Of a DNA stretch of 64,000 nucleotides, positions 38,017 through 47,222 are shown piece after piece. The stretch lies in the NCBI RefSeq assembly GCF_000730425.1, contig NZ_CP008896.1, positions 558,001-622,000 on the forward strand, read 5' to 3'. The notes beneath the pieces are model-generated. The model searched no databases. It saw only the letters and a list, made by a program, of their open reading frames with translations, and was not told where the DNA came from. This DNA is from Pseudomonas fluorescens. Lineage in GTDB: Bacteria > Pseudomonadota > Gammaproteobacteria > Pseudomonadales > Pseudomonadaceae. The translations under genes were made by a program, and so were the position numbers. How positions within the stretch are numbered: position 1 is the first letter of the stretch; each line of letters begins with the position of its first letter.

Positions 38017-39209
38017 GTACTATCCAGGCCAAACTGCTGATCGTCGACGATCTGCCGGAAAACCTGTTGGCCCTTGAGGCGCTGATCAAGCGCGAGGACC
38101 GCCAGGTCTACAAGGCACTGAGTGCCGACGAGGCGTTGTCGCTGTTGTTGGAGCACGAGTTCGCCATGGCGATTCTCGACGTGCAGATGCCGGGCATGAA
38201 TGGCTTCGAGCTGGCCGAGATGATGCGCGGCACCGAAAAGACCAAGAACATCCCCATCGTGTTTGTCAGCGCCGCAGGCCGGGAGCTCAACTACGCCTTC
38301 ACAGGCTACGAGAGCGGCGCGGTGGACTTCCTGCACAAGCCGCTGGATATCCATGCGGTCAAGAGCAAGGTCAATGTGTTCGTCGACCTGTATCGCCAGA
38401 GCAAGGCCATGAAGCTGCAGGTCGAGGCCCTGGAGCACAGTCGCCGTGAGCAGGAGCAGTTGCTCAACCGCCTGCAGGCGACCCAGGCGGAGCTGGAGCA
38501 GGCGGTGCGCATGCGGGATGACTTCATGTCCATCGTTGCCCACGAGGTGCGCACCCCGCTCAACGGCCTGATCCTGGAAACCCAGCTGCGCAAGATGCAC
38601 CTGGCCCGGGACAACGCGGCCGCCTTTACCCTGGACAAGATGCACGCCATGGTCGACCGCGATGAGCGCCAGATCCAGAGCCTGATCCGTTTGATCGAAG
38701 ACATGCTCGATGTGTCGCGGATCCGCACCGGCAAGCTGTCGATCCGCCCTGGGCCGTTCGACCTGGCGCAGCTGGTGCGCAACTTGCTGGAGAACTTTGC
38801 CCCGCAAGTGGCGGCGGCCGAGTCGACGGTGCAACTGCAGGCGCCGCAGCCGGTGGAGGGCAAGTGGGATGAGTTTCGCATTGAGCAGGTGGTGTCCAAC
38901 TTGCTGACCAACGCCCTGCGCTACGGTGCCAAGAGCCCGGTAGCGGTGCGTGTGTATGCCGAGCACGGCGAGGCCAGGGTTGAAGTGCAGGACCACGGGA
39001 TCGGTATCAGCGAAGACAACCAGAAGCGGATTTTCCAGCAGTTCGAGCGCGTGTCTGCCAACCATGCGGTGTCAGGGCTTGGCCTGGGGCTGTTTATCTC
39101 CGAGCAGATCGTTGCGGCCCACGGCGGTACCATTGAGGTCGAGAGTCGGATAGGAGAGGGCGCGTTGTTCCGGGTGTGCCTGCCCTTGGGAGGCGGGTCT
39201 GAAAACTAA
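38010..39209 (+). CDS. Receiver-histidine kinase (REC-HisKA-HATPase)
   Basis: 399 residues, cytoplasmic. The N-terminal receiver has phosphoacceptor Asp57 (AILDVQMPGMNG) and a KPLD lysine segment. A coiled coil 130-170 leads to HisKA with His178 (IVAHEVRTPLNGLIL), and the HATPase domain contains NALRYGAKSPV, DHGIGIS and SGLGLGLFI. With its N-terminal receiver it could be controlled by phosphate from the upstream hybrid kinase. It overlaps cheB by seven bases. The gene order hybrid kinase, CheR, CheB, REC-kinase, receiver recurs in Pseudomonas, but its output has not been assigned as far as I know. Confidence 0.91.
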   Translation: MLSTIQAKLLIVDDLPENLLALEALIKREDRQVYKALSADEALSLLLEHEFAMAILDVQMPGMNGFELAEMMRGTEKTKNIPIVFVSAAGRELNYAFTGYESGAVDFLHKPLDIHAVKSKVNVFVDLYRQSKAMKLQVEALEHSRREQEQLLNRLQATQAELEQAVRMRDDFMSIVAHEVRTPLNGLILETQLRKMHLARDNAAAFTLDKMHAMVDRDERQIQSLIRLIEDMLDVSRIRTGKLSIRPGPFDLAQLVRNLLENFAPQVAAAESTVQLQAPQPVEGKWDEFRIEQVVSNLLTNALRYGAKSPVAVRVYAEHGEARVEVQDHGIGISEDNQKRIFQQFERVSANHAVSGLGLGLFISEQIVAAHGGTIEVESRIGEGALFRVCLPLGGGSEN

Positions 39210-39280
39210 CGCAAATCTGACGCAACCTCTGCGTGACCCGATGGTCGTATCAGCAGCAATTGACCGGACAAAGGCTTCCC

Positions 39281-39658
39281 ATGAGTGAAGATGCGCAAGA
39301 TGTTGTACTGATCGTCGAAGATGATGAATCGATCATGTTCGTGTTGGGCGAGTACCTTTCGGGCCTGGGCTATCGGGTACTCAAGGCGGTCGACGGCGAG
39401 CAGGCCTTTGAAATCCTCTCGTCCAAGCCGCATCTGGACCTGATGGTCACCGACTATCGTTTGCCTGGCGGGATTTCCGGCGTGCAGATCGCCGAGCCGG
39501 CGATCAAGCTGCGGCCGGAATTGAAGGTGATCTTTATCAGCGGGTATCCGCAGGAGATCCTGGAATGCAACAGCCCGATCACACGCAATGCGCCGATCCT
39601 GGCCAAGCCGTTTGATCTGGATACGTTGCAGGAGCATATCCAGAAGTTATTGGCCTGA
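39281..39658 (+). CDS. Second stand-alone receiver-domain response regulator
   Basis: 125 residues from ATG 39281, six bases after AAGG; the open frame from 39233 would add 16 residues without support. VEDDE at 12-16, phosphoacceptor Asp58 in VTDYRLPGGISG, FISGYPQEI and AKPFDLDTL are the receiver motifs. There is no output domain. It closes the five-gene signalling operon, 71 bases after the kinase gene, and is followed by the atypical low-GC gene. Confidence 0.88.
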   Translation: MSEDAQDVVLIVEDDESIMFVLGEYLSGLGYRVLKAVDGEQAFEILSSKPHLDLMVTDYRLPGGISGVQIAEPAIKLRPELKVIFISGYPQEILECNSPITRNAPILAKPFDLDTLQEHIQKLLA

Positions 39659-39783
39659 ATGATTCTTGGCTGAGGACTGGCCACCTGCATCAAGGGACTT
39701 TCTGGCCAAGTAGTACGCGCTACCCGCACATTTCGGTTACCCACATCCACATAAGGGAACCTTCCGATCGAGACAGACCAATT

Positions 39784-39814
39784 AACGACTGACAGATGTA
39801 CGTTTTAAGTCGTT
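39784..39814. promoter_or_regulatory. Inverted repeat upstream of the protease-toxin gene
   Basis: AACGACT at 39784-39790 and AGTCGTT at 39808-39814 are exact inverted copies separated by 17 bases, 34 bases before the start codon of the large gene. The distance between centres is 24 bases. It could be an operator for that gene; nothing else supports it. Confidence 0.3.
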
Positions 39815-39847
39815 GTTTAAAGTCCGTTTCTTATCAGAGGGTAACCT

Positions 39848-42800
39848 ATGTCTTTGTCCGGGATTTCCACCCAGCACTATTTTCCCCATCACCTCAACAA
39901 CCCGATGACTGTTGAGAGCACAGAGGCTGTGCCTCAATCGTTACGGAATATGGAGGGGACTGGGGACCGGCAGCTGCTTGCACTCTACGCCAACGCTATA
40001 AGGCAAGCGACGCAGACAAACACCGGGGAGGAAATTCTTGGGGGGATTCCGGGGGATTCAAAGTTTGGGGAGTGGTGGCAGCAGTTGTTCAGCGCGGCGC
40101 ACAGCCCGATGTTCCTGGCGTGGGCAAAATCGAAGAACATCGATACATCACAGCCCATGACGTTCGACCCTTACAGAAGCACTTTGACTGTCACGATCAA
40201 CGGCAAGCGCACTGTATTAAAGGGAGAGGAACAAGGCCAGGATTGGGAGGGCGTCATGGCCCCGATCAAGGCCGCTGCGAAGGCATTTACGCATTCGACC
40301 TTGGACCTGCCAACCGACCCTGGTCAAGCACCGCTCATTTTGGTTGCACGGTTCCATGGGGAGTTCCTGCTCCCTTACAGGAAAGAAGAGACGTTGGCCC
40401 GAGCAACCCAGCTTGAACACAATCAGGCTTTCGATGTGTTGGGAGCTGATACCTACGTTGAGGTGGAGGCCCAATCACCTGATGCGCTCGCACAGCAAAA
40501 AGGCGCACTGGGCGATAGCATCGATAAGTTTACTGTGTTGCAGGCACTTCAAAAGTATGACCGCTCATGGTCACCGACCCTTTCGAGATGGTTGGCTACC
40601 ACGCAAATACCTCTTCATCCGGGCTCTTCCTACGGGCAAGACACCCAGCGGGCCAAAGCCAGCCTGGAAGACCTGCTAAACGCGGGTGGCTGGCACATGC
40701 CTAAGGATCTTGACGAGCTGGATAATCTGATACGCGCCCTCGCTGCCCCGGCGTTGCCCGTGCCTGTTTACGGCGATTTTGGAGGAGCGCTGGCATGGCC
40801 GGAGCCTATGTCGCAGGAAGACCAAGGCAGACTGTTTGGCATTGTGGCGGATAACCAACCGCCATTGCCCGGCCTGGATAGCGATGCTGTATTGGGCAGT
40901 ACTGATGTGCTGGGGGCCCTGATGAAAAGGATACCTGAAAGCACTAAACGAGACCCCGTTGCCACCTTGCAAGCGATTTTCTATTCCAACGGCGCAGAAA
41001 ATTTGGGCCAAGAGCTGAAAAAGCGAATGGGTGACGTGGCCGAACAATCTTCTCCCCTTGAGATGCTGATGACCGCCTTGTGGGCCACTCTGGACGCCAA
41101 GGGGTTGGACGATCCCAAAGCGGGCTACGTGGCGGGTTTCGATCTGGCTGCACAGGAGCACAATAGGCAACCCTTGTCTGTTATCAAACAACGACTGATC
41201 GAACACCTGAAAAAATTCCATATCACCACCGCAGAGGCCGCTCCTGTCGCTGCGGTGTTCTTGCTTCGCCGTGCCGCGCCAGAGCTACTGGTTAGTGGCG
41301 TTCCACCATCCATCACATACGGGACGCTGGCTTGGCTCACCTTCAAGAACGCGGTAGATCGGATTGAAGCGACGAGCCCTGGAGCCACTGCAAGTATGAG
41401 CTTTACCCAAATCGTTGCGTTCGATTCCATTGCCCCTGTGACGGACCAAGAGCAAGACATTCAGGAGCAATCCTCACAGCAGGGGATCATGGCGTGGGGA
41501 GCGATCAACGGCATACTGCCTCCTGAAGGGCCATATACGGAGGCCCAACTTGCACAAGCCCGTCGGGCAGCCAGTCTGCAACAGCAGCAAATGATGGATG
41601 CTGTGTCGGGGCTTACCGCTTCGGTCCCAACGCAACGCTCTATCGCATTGGCAGAACTCAAGGCTCGATTCGGCGAAGGCTTTCCTTTCGAAGAAAAAAG
41701 TATTCGTAGCCATAGAACAACAACAGACAGTTATAAATTAACCCCCTCGATCACGACTGATCCTGTGGGTAGTTATTCGTTGCTAGATCTCTATCTGTCG
41801 AAAAACGCTGGGCAGAGTGTTGGCTGGCACTCCTCCAACCCTAGGATTACCGAAGCAGTCATCCGGGAAGTCAGCGCCCTGACGGACCCTATCGTCAAAC
41901 ATGAAGCAGCGTTCGACTTGTACAAAGGCAACCTGTCGCAAGCCTGGAGTGCGGTGACTAGAAGCCTGATTGCCAACCTGCCTTTGGAGGATCGGAAAAA
42001 CATCGAATGGGGCCAATTGACGGTCTATCAGTCCGGCATATCAGAGCGCGTGAACGTCATAGTAAAGAACGGATCACATTGGGGCGACAGGAACTTTTCT
42101 CCAAAAGTCGATGACAGGTCGTTGATTATCAAAACCGAACGTAACGGTTCAACGACGTACTACGAATTTGACCCCCAGCATAACGCGATTCGCAGGCGAG
42201 ATGACTGGAAGGACAGCTTCAAGGAAGGGCTGCAAGGCAGCGAGGTCAGAACAACTCGATATCTAAGTGAATACTTCACGGCGCCTGAAATCCGGCGACT
42301 CAGCCCAAGTGATGATGACGTGAGCAGGCAGTTGGGTCGCAATGACGGTGTAGGTCAGCCCAACTCGTTCTCCAGTAACAGAAGCGTCTACCTGGGCCAG
42401 ATGCTCTCGGATAACATCATTAAGTCTTATCGTTGGGACGATATAAAAGCCTCGACACGTGAAATCACGACGTTTGATGAAGAAAAAGCGCAAGGCGAAT
42501 TTATGCGCAATCTGATCCTGGCGCCGATCCCGGGAGGGACAGCCCTATGGAACCTGGCACAAGGTAATTACCAAGGTGCGCTGGCTGACGTGATTTTTGA
42601 CCTTGTCATGTACGCCACCACTGCAGGGTTTGGCAACGTTGGCGGGGCTGCTAAAGGGATATCTAAAGCGTCCAAGCCGTTGGGACAGTCATTACTCAGG
42701 AGCGTGGGGCAGGGCGCGCGGTCTGGCGCGAGCAGGGGAACCTCTATCATTAATAGTGCCTATCAACGTATTCGTTCACGGGTCAAGGGCGACTTTACAC

Positions 42801-43903
42801 AGTCCGGGGTGCGAATGAATCAGCAGCAAGCCCGCCTGGTCGACGCTCGCACAGACCTGTTTGAGGGCACAGCGAAAGCCACTGAGAGTGGCGCCTACTT
42901 CCAGACGATCGCACGCTACGACGCTGGTAAACGTGGCTGGTACGCCTACAATCCCACGACAAACACGTCTTATGGCAAGCCACTCGCAGAGTTCAAGCCA
43001 GTCACCTCCACCAATCTGGATACGAAGTGGCAAAACCTGACGAGAAAAGCTGAAAATGGGCCTCAAAGTGCCGCATTTCGTGATGGCTACCTCAATGGCG
43101 ATCCCGCTAGTATTCCGGGATACTTCTCAGGCATGACTTCTTCGCAGGTAAAGAAATTAACAGTCAGTTCTAAAAAACTCTCGCCCAAGCAAATGGGTAT
43201 TTTGGCTCGTCAGCATGAGCGACTTGCCGTTCAACATGGCTTGAATGGGGTCAATATGTTCAATGACACCGTGCGTTCAGCAGGTGGCAGTGTGACACCG
43301 ATGCCGCAGATTTTTTATCTGAGCCAAACACAGCCTTTGTCTAAAGGGCAGTGTGCAGCGCTCTCACACCTGCTGGTAGAAGCTACCCGCAACGGCAAGG
43401 TCAACACACTGATCAACAACTTTTACCAAGCCGCTGCAACTCCGAAAGCGGCATCTTCCAGGAAATTTATCCAGACCCTGACAGATTTGCAAAAAAAAGT
43501 CGAAACGCCAACAGGCTTTCATGGCGTAAGTTCGAGTCAGGTAAATTCAGTACCCTATACAAAAATTGCTGATGATCTGGGCCAAAGCCCTGGGACGAAA
43601 ATACTGATGTTGGGTGACGACGGGCATGCGATGAGTGCTGGTGTACTAGTCGATGGTAATAAACGAAGCTATTTCTTTTTTGACCCCAATTATGGTTTGG
43701 CAAGTTTTCCGTCGATAGACAGCTTTCGCAATGGCTTAACGAATGTTTTTAACAACAAGAACTTTGCTCGGCCCTATAAAACAACAGGCCCGGCAAACGA
43801 AGTTTTGGAAGTTAAAATGTCCACGAATGACGGCAGTTTCCTCTTGAGAGACGACATCGACAAGTCGGCAGTTATCAATGCATTTTCCGCCCCCCTGGAA
43901 TAA
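39848..43903 (+). CDS. Large putative toxin/effector with C-terminal YopT/AvrPphB-like cysteine protease domain
   Basis: 1351 residues with no Sec signal peptide. Residues 1-880 are a long, mostly helical region not recognised. A Gly/Ala-rich hydrophobic stretch at about 887-945 (LAPIPGGTALWNLAQGNYQGALADVIFDLVMYA, in part) resembles the transition segment in large Pseudomonas dermonecrotic-type toxins. The last 200 residues carry a papain-like C58 signature: Cys1169 in SKGQCAALSHL, His1260 in GDDGHAMSAGV, Asp1279 in YFFFDPNYGLASF. YopT and AvrPphB use the same Cys-His-Asp order to cleave host GTPases or kinases. GAGGG precedes the ATG. GC is far below that of neighbours. Host-directed or interbacterial use is inference; delivery genes are absent nearby. 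Confidence 0.82.
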   Translation: MSLSGISTQHYFPHHLNNPMTVESTEAVPQSLRNMEGTGDRQLLALYANAIRQATQTNTGEEILGGIPGDSKFGEWWQQLFSAAHSPMFLAWAKSKNIDTSQPMTFDPYRSTLTVTINGKRTVLKGEEQGQDWEGVMAPIKAAAKAFTHSTLDLPTDPGQAPLILVARFHGEFLLPYRKEETLARATQLEHNQAFDVLGADTYVEVEAQSPDALAQQKGALGDSIDKFTVLQALQKYDRSWSPTLSRWLATTQIPLHPGSSYGQDTQRAKASLEDLLNAGGWHMPKDLDELDNLIRALAAPALPVPVYGDFGGALAWPEPMSQEDQGRLFGIVADNQPPLPGLDSDAVLGSTDVLGALMKRIPESTKRDPVATLQAIFYSNGAENLGQELKKRMGDVAEQSSPLEMLMTALWATLDAKGLDDPKAGYVAGFDLAAQEHNRQPLSVIKQRLIEHLKKFHITTAEAAPVAAVFLLRRAAPELLVSGVPPSITYGTLAWLTFKNAVDRIEATSPGATASMSFTQIVAFDSIAPVTDQEQDIQEQSSQQGIMAWGAINGILPPEGPYTEAQLAQARRAASLQQQQMMDAVSGLTASVPTQRSIALAELKARFGEGFPFEEKSIRSHRTTTDSYKLTPSITTDPVGSYSLLDLYLSKNAGQSVGWHSSNPRITEAVIREVSALTDPIVKHEAAFDLYKGNLSQAWSAVTRSLIANLPLEDRKNIEWGQLTVYQSGISERVNVIVKNGSHWGDRNFSPKVDDRSLIIKTERNGSTTYYEFDPQHNAIRRRDDWKDSFKEGLQGSEVRTTRYLSEYFTAPEIRRLSPSDDDVSRQLGRNDGVGQPNSFSSNRSVYLGQMLSDNIIKSYRWDDIKASTREITTFDEEKAQGEFMRNLILAPIPGGTALWNLAQGNYQGALADVIFDLVMYATTAGFGNVGGAAKGISKASKPLGQSLLRSVGQGARSGASRGTSIINSAYQRIRSRVKGDFTQSGVRMNQQQARLVDARTDLFEGTAKATESGAYFQTIARYDAGKRGWYAYNPTTNTSYGKPLAEFKPVTSTNLDTKWQNLTRKAENGPQSAAFRDGYLNGDPASIPGYFSGMTSSQVKKLTVSSKKLSPKQMGILARQHERLAVQHGLNGVNMFNDTVRSAGGSVTPMPQIFYLSQTQPLSKGQCAALSHLLVEATRNGKVNTLINNFYQAAATPKAASSRKFIQTLTDLQKKVETPTGFHGVSSSQVNSVPYTKIADDLGQSPGTKILMLGDDGHAMSAGVLVDGNKRSYFFFDPNYGLASFPSIDSFRNGLTNVFNNKNFARPYKTTGPANEVLEVKMSTNDGSFLLRDDIDKSAVINAFSAPLE

Positions 43904-43908
43904 GGAGC

Positions 43909-45591
43909 TCAATCCCTGGGGGGCGTATGAATCATCTCCCGCACCTTCGCCGTCAACAGCTCAAACGTAAATGGCTTGGTGATCAACTGCATCCCAGGGT
44001 CCAGGAACCCTCCGCGCACTGCCGCATGCTCGGCATACCCGGTAATAAACAACACCTTCAAGTCCGGGCGCATCTGTCGGCCAATTTCCGCCAGTTGCCG
44101 CCCGTTCATTCCCGGCAAACCCACATCACTGATCAGCAGATCAATGCGCTGGCTGGATTCGATAATCGGCAGCGCGCTGTTGGCATCCGCAGCTTCGACA
44201 AAGGCGTAGCCCAGCTCGCTCAACACTTGGCTCACCAACACCCGCACCGCAGGGTCGTCTTCGATGATCAGCACGGTCTCACCGGCCTTGGCGGAGGGCA
44301 ACAGGGTAGGGTTGAGGGGGGTATCGGCGGCGACTTCACCGATGAATCGCGGCAGGAACAGGCTTACCGTAGTGCCCTTGCCGACTTCACTGTGGATGTT
44401 CACATGGCCATGGGACTGGCGGGCAAAGCCGTAGATCATCGACAACCCCAGGCCAGTACCCTGGCCAATGGGCTTGGTGGTGAAGAAGGGGTCGAAGGCG
44501 CGGTTGATCACGTTGTCCGGCATGCCGCATCCGTTGTCGCTGACGCTCAGTTCCACGTAGTCACCTGGGGTCAGGGTGCCGTAGGCGGCGGTGAATACGC
44601 TGTCGAGGTGACGATTGCGGGTCTCCACCACCAGCCGGCCGCCATCCGGCATGGCGTCCCGGGCATTCAGGGCCAGGTTGAGCAGGGCGCTTTCCAGTTG
44701 ATTGGGGTCGGCTTCGGCGGTCCATAACTGCCCGCTCAGTTGCATCTCCAACACGATGCTTTCGTTGAGGCTGCGTTGCAGCAATTCGCCCATGGACGTT
44801 ACCAACTGGTTGATCTGCACCGGCTTGGAGTCCAGTGACTGGCGGCGGGAGAACGCCAGCAGGCGGTGGGTCAGGCCGGCGGCACGGTTGGCCGAGGTCA
44901 CGCCGAGGTCGATCAGGCTGTCGAGGTCATCCAGGCGTCCCCGTGCCAGGCGCCGACGCAGCAGTTCCAGGCTACCGATGATGCCAGTGAGCATATTGTT
45001 GAAGTCGTGGGCGATGCCGCCGGTCAATTGGCCGACCGCTTCCATTTTTTGCGACTGACGCAACGCTTCTTCGTTACTGCGCAGTTGCGCGGTGCGTTCT
45101 TCGACTTGCTGCTCAAGGGTTTCCAGGGTGCGTTGCAGGCGCAGTTCGCTCTGGCTCAGGTCTATCAAGCGATCCCGGGCTTCATATTGCCGTCGGCGGC
45201 CGCGCAGGGCAGTGGTCACCAGGCTGATCAGCGTGACCGGATGAAACGGTCGCTCCAGCAAGGTGATGTTGCCCAGGCTGGCGCTCAGGTGCGTGGAGGC
45301 ATTCTGTTCGGCACCGCCATGGTGGGTCATCAACACAATGGGCAGGTCCGACCAGGCCGGTTGCTGGTGCAGATAGTCCAAAAGCGGTTCCAGCCCGACC
45401 CCGAGCAACGCCTCGGCGGCGATGATCAGCAGCCCCGCGCCTTGTTCCAGCTCGTCGCAGAGCATCGGCAGGCTGGTGGCGGCAATGCCACAGAAACCTG
45501 CCTCGTTAAGCATCATCAGCGCCAGCGAGCTGTCCCGCCCCAAGGGCGCGAGAATAATCGCGCGCTCGGATACGGCTGGCAGGCTACTCAC
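43909..45591 (-). CDS. Hybrid histidine kinase with pseudo-receiver N-terminus
   Basis: 560 residues. Residues 1-130 are receiver-like but lack the usual acidic pocket and DxxLP core, so they are probably a pseudo-receiver. A coiled coil (150-180) leads to HisKA with His195 (GGIAHDFNNMLTG) and to an HATPase of the NtrB/FixL style (DNGCGMPDNV, GQGTGLGLSMIYG). A true C-terminal receiver has LISDVGLPGMNG. The GTG start overlaps the kaiC-like stop by GTGA. Its stop is five bases from that of the convergent toxin gene. It is the likely partner of the KaiC-like ATPase. Confidence 0.9.
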   Translation of the reverse strand: MSSLPAVSERAIILAPLGRDSSLALMMLNEAGFCGIAATSLPMLCDELEQGAGLLIIAAEALLGVGLEPLLDYLHQQPAWSDLPIVLMTHHGGAEQNASTHLSASLGNITLLERPFHPVTLISLVTTALRGRRRQYEARDRLIDLSQSELRLQRTLETLEQQVEERTAQLRSNEEALRQSQKMEAVGQLTGGIAHDFNNMLTGIIGSLELLRRRLARGRLDDLDSLIDLGVTSANRAAGLTHRLLAFSRRQSLDSKPVQINQLVTSMGELLQRSLNESIVLEMQLSGQLWTAEADPNQLESALLNLALNARDAMPDGGRLVVETRNRHLDSVFTAAYGTLTPGDYVELSVSDNGCGMPDNVINRAFDPFFTTKPIGQGTGLGLSMIYGFARQSHGHVNIHSEVGKGTTVSLFLPRFIGEVAADTPLNPTLLPSAKAGETVLIIEDDPAVRVLVSQVLSELGYAFVEAADANSALPIIESSQRIDLLISDVGLPGMNGRQLAEIGRQMRPDLKVLFITGYAEHAAVRGGFLDPGMQLITKPFTFELLTAKVREMIHTPPRD

Positions 45592-47090
45592 AAGCTCTCT
45601 TCCTTGAGCAACGGGTTGTCGGCGCCCATGTAGGTGGGCACCCCGCGCAGCACACCCTGGAACGCTTCGAGGGGTTCGCCGATGGTTATGCCCTGGCTGG
45701 CGATGCGGTACTCGCGAATGGTCGACTCATGGCTGCCGGTGCGCTTCTTGATGATGGAAATGGCTCGCCGCACCTTGCCCAGCGCCTCGAAGTAGCGCAG
45801 CAGGATCACGGTGTCGGCCAGGTAGGTGATATCCACCGGGGCTTGCATATCGCCCACCAGGCCGTGTTGGGCGACGGTCATGAAGGTCGCCGCGCCTCGG
45901 CGGTTGAGGTACAGCAACAGCTCGTGCATGTGCAGCACCAGGGCGTTTTCCTCAGGCATGGCCGCCTGATAGCCGTTGATGCTGTCGATGACCACGGTCT
46001 TGATCTGGCGCTCATCCACGCAACGCCGCACCCGGTGGGAGAACTCGCCGGGCGACAGCTCGGCGGCATCCACCTGTTCGATCAACAGATTGCCAGTGGC
46101 TTGCAGCGCGGCGAGGTCGATGCCCATGTTTTTCATGCGGTCGAACAACAGGCCCAACTCTTCATCGAAGATAAACAACGCAGCTTTCTCGCCACGGGCC
46201 ACTGCGGCGGCGGCGAAAATCATTGAAATCAACGATTTACCGGTGCCAGCAGGGCCGAGGATCAGGGTGCTGGAGCCCGTCTCGATACCGCCACCGAGCA
46301 GCGCGTCCATCTCGCGAATGCCGCTGGTCAGGGTCTGTCGGTTGTAGCCGCCGCGGTGCTCGGCCGCCACCAGGCGTGGGAACACGTGAATACCGCCCTG
46401 CATGATGGTGAAGTCGTGGAAACCACCCCGGTACTTCTGGCCTCGGTACTTCACTACCCGTACACGGCGTCGTTCCGCACCGTAGTTGGGGGTCAGTTCT
46501 TCCAGGCGGATCACCCCGTGGGCCACGCTGTGCACGGTCTTATCCAGGGATTCGGTGGTCAGGTCATCGAGCAGCAGCACGGTGGTTTCGTAGCGCACGA
46601 AGTAGTGCTTGATCGCCAGGATCTGCCGGCGATAGCGCAACGAGCTTTGTGCCAGCAGGCGGATTTCCGAGAGGCTGTCGATCACCACGCGGGCGGGCTT
46701 GATCCGTTCCACCACTTCAAAGATCTGGCGGGTGGCTTCACCCAGTTCCAGGTCGGAGGAATACAGCAGGCTTTGCTGATGCTCGGCATTGAGCAGGCTT
46801 TCAGGTGGGGTCAGTTCAAAGATATGGATATGCTCATCCAGCTCCCAGCCGTGGGACCCGGCGCCCTGGCGCAGTTCGCGCTCGGTTTCCGACAGGGTGA
46901 TGTACAGCGATCGTTCCCCGGCCTCGGCCCCGGCCTGGAGAAAATGCAGGGCCACGGTGGTCTTGCCGGTGCCGGGCTCACCTTCGAGCAGGAACAGATG
47001 GCTACGCGATAGCCCCCCGCTGAGGATGTCGTCAAGACCTTCAATGCCGGTGGCGGCCTTTGCTGTGAACAGCTCTTTGGATGTAGACAA
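45588..47090 (-). CDS. Double-domain KaiC-family ATPase
   Basis: 500 residues from a TTG at 47090, placed six bases after GAGGG; a GTG at 47108 without a site is the alternative. Two RecA-like KaiC domains are present: Walker A GEPGTGKTTVAL in the first and LGPAGTGKSLISM in the second, with FIFDEELGLLFDRM giving the paired glutamates of the second. Size and layout match circadian KaiC (about 519), but no kaiA or kaiB is present, and pseudomonads lack a known clock. Non-circadian KaiC proteins pair with histidine kinases in stress signalling. Here it is translationally coupled to the hybrid kinase. Confidence 0.9.
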   Translation of the reverse strand: MSTSKELFTAKAATGIEGLDDILSGGLSRSHLFLLEGEPGTGKTTVALHFLQAGAEAGERSLYITLSETERELRQGAGSHGWELDEHIHIFELTPPESLLNAEHQQSLLYSSDLELGEATRQIFEVVERIKPARVVIDSLSEIRLLAQSSLRYRRQILAIKHYFVRYETTVLLLDDLTTESLDKTVHSVAHGVIRLEELTPNYGAERRRVRVVKYRGQKYRGGFHDFTIMQGGIHVFPRLVAAEHRGGYNRQTLTSGIREMDALLGGGIETGSSTLILGPAGTGKSLISMIFAAAAVARGEKAALFIFDEELGLLFDRMKNMGIDLAALQATGNLLIEQVDAAELSPGEFSHRVRRCVDERQIKTVVIDSINGYQAAMPEENALVLHMHELLLYLNRRGAATFMTVAQHGLVGDMQAPVDITYLADTVILLRYFEALGKVRRAISIIKKRTGSHESTIREYRIASQGITIGEPLEAFQGVLRGVPTYMGADNPLLKEESL

Positions 47091-47222
47091 GAAGTGCCCT
47101 CGGGTCACGTATGAGTGGAGGGGCGTGCCGGCTGAGGCGCGCCATATTCACTTGACCGTTGGGCTGTAGGGGCGGTTCAACGTTTTCTCGTTTTTGTGCA
47201 CGCTCGTGCACGGATTTTTGCT

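Noticed and set aside
45588..47090. Circadian clock system
   Set aside because: kaiA and kaiB are absent and the partner is a hybrid kinase; KaiC-like proteins of this kind are not clocks.
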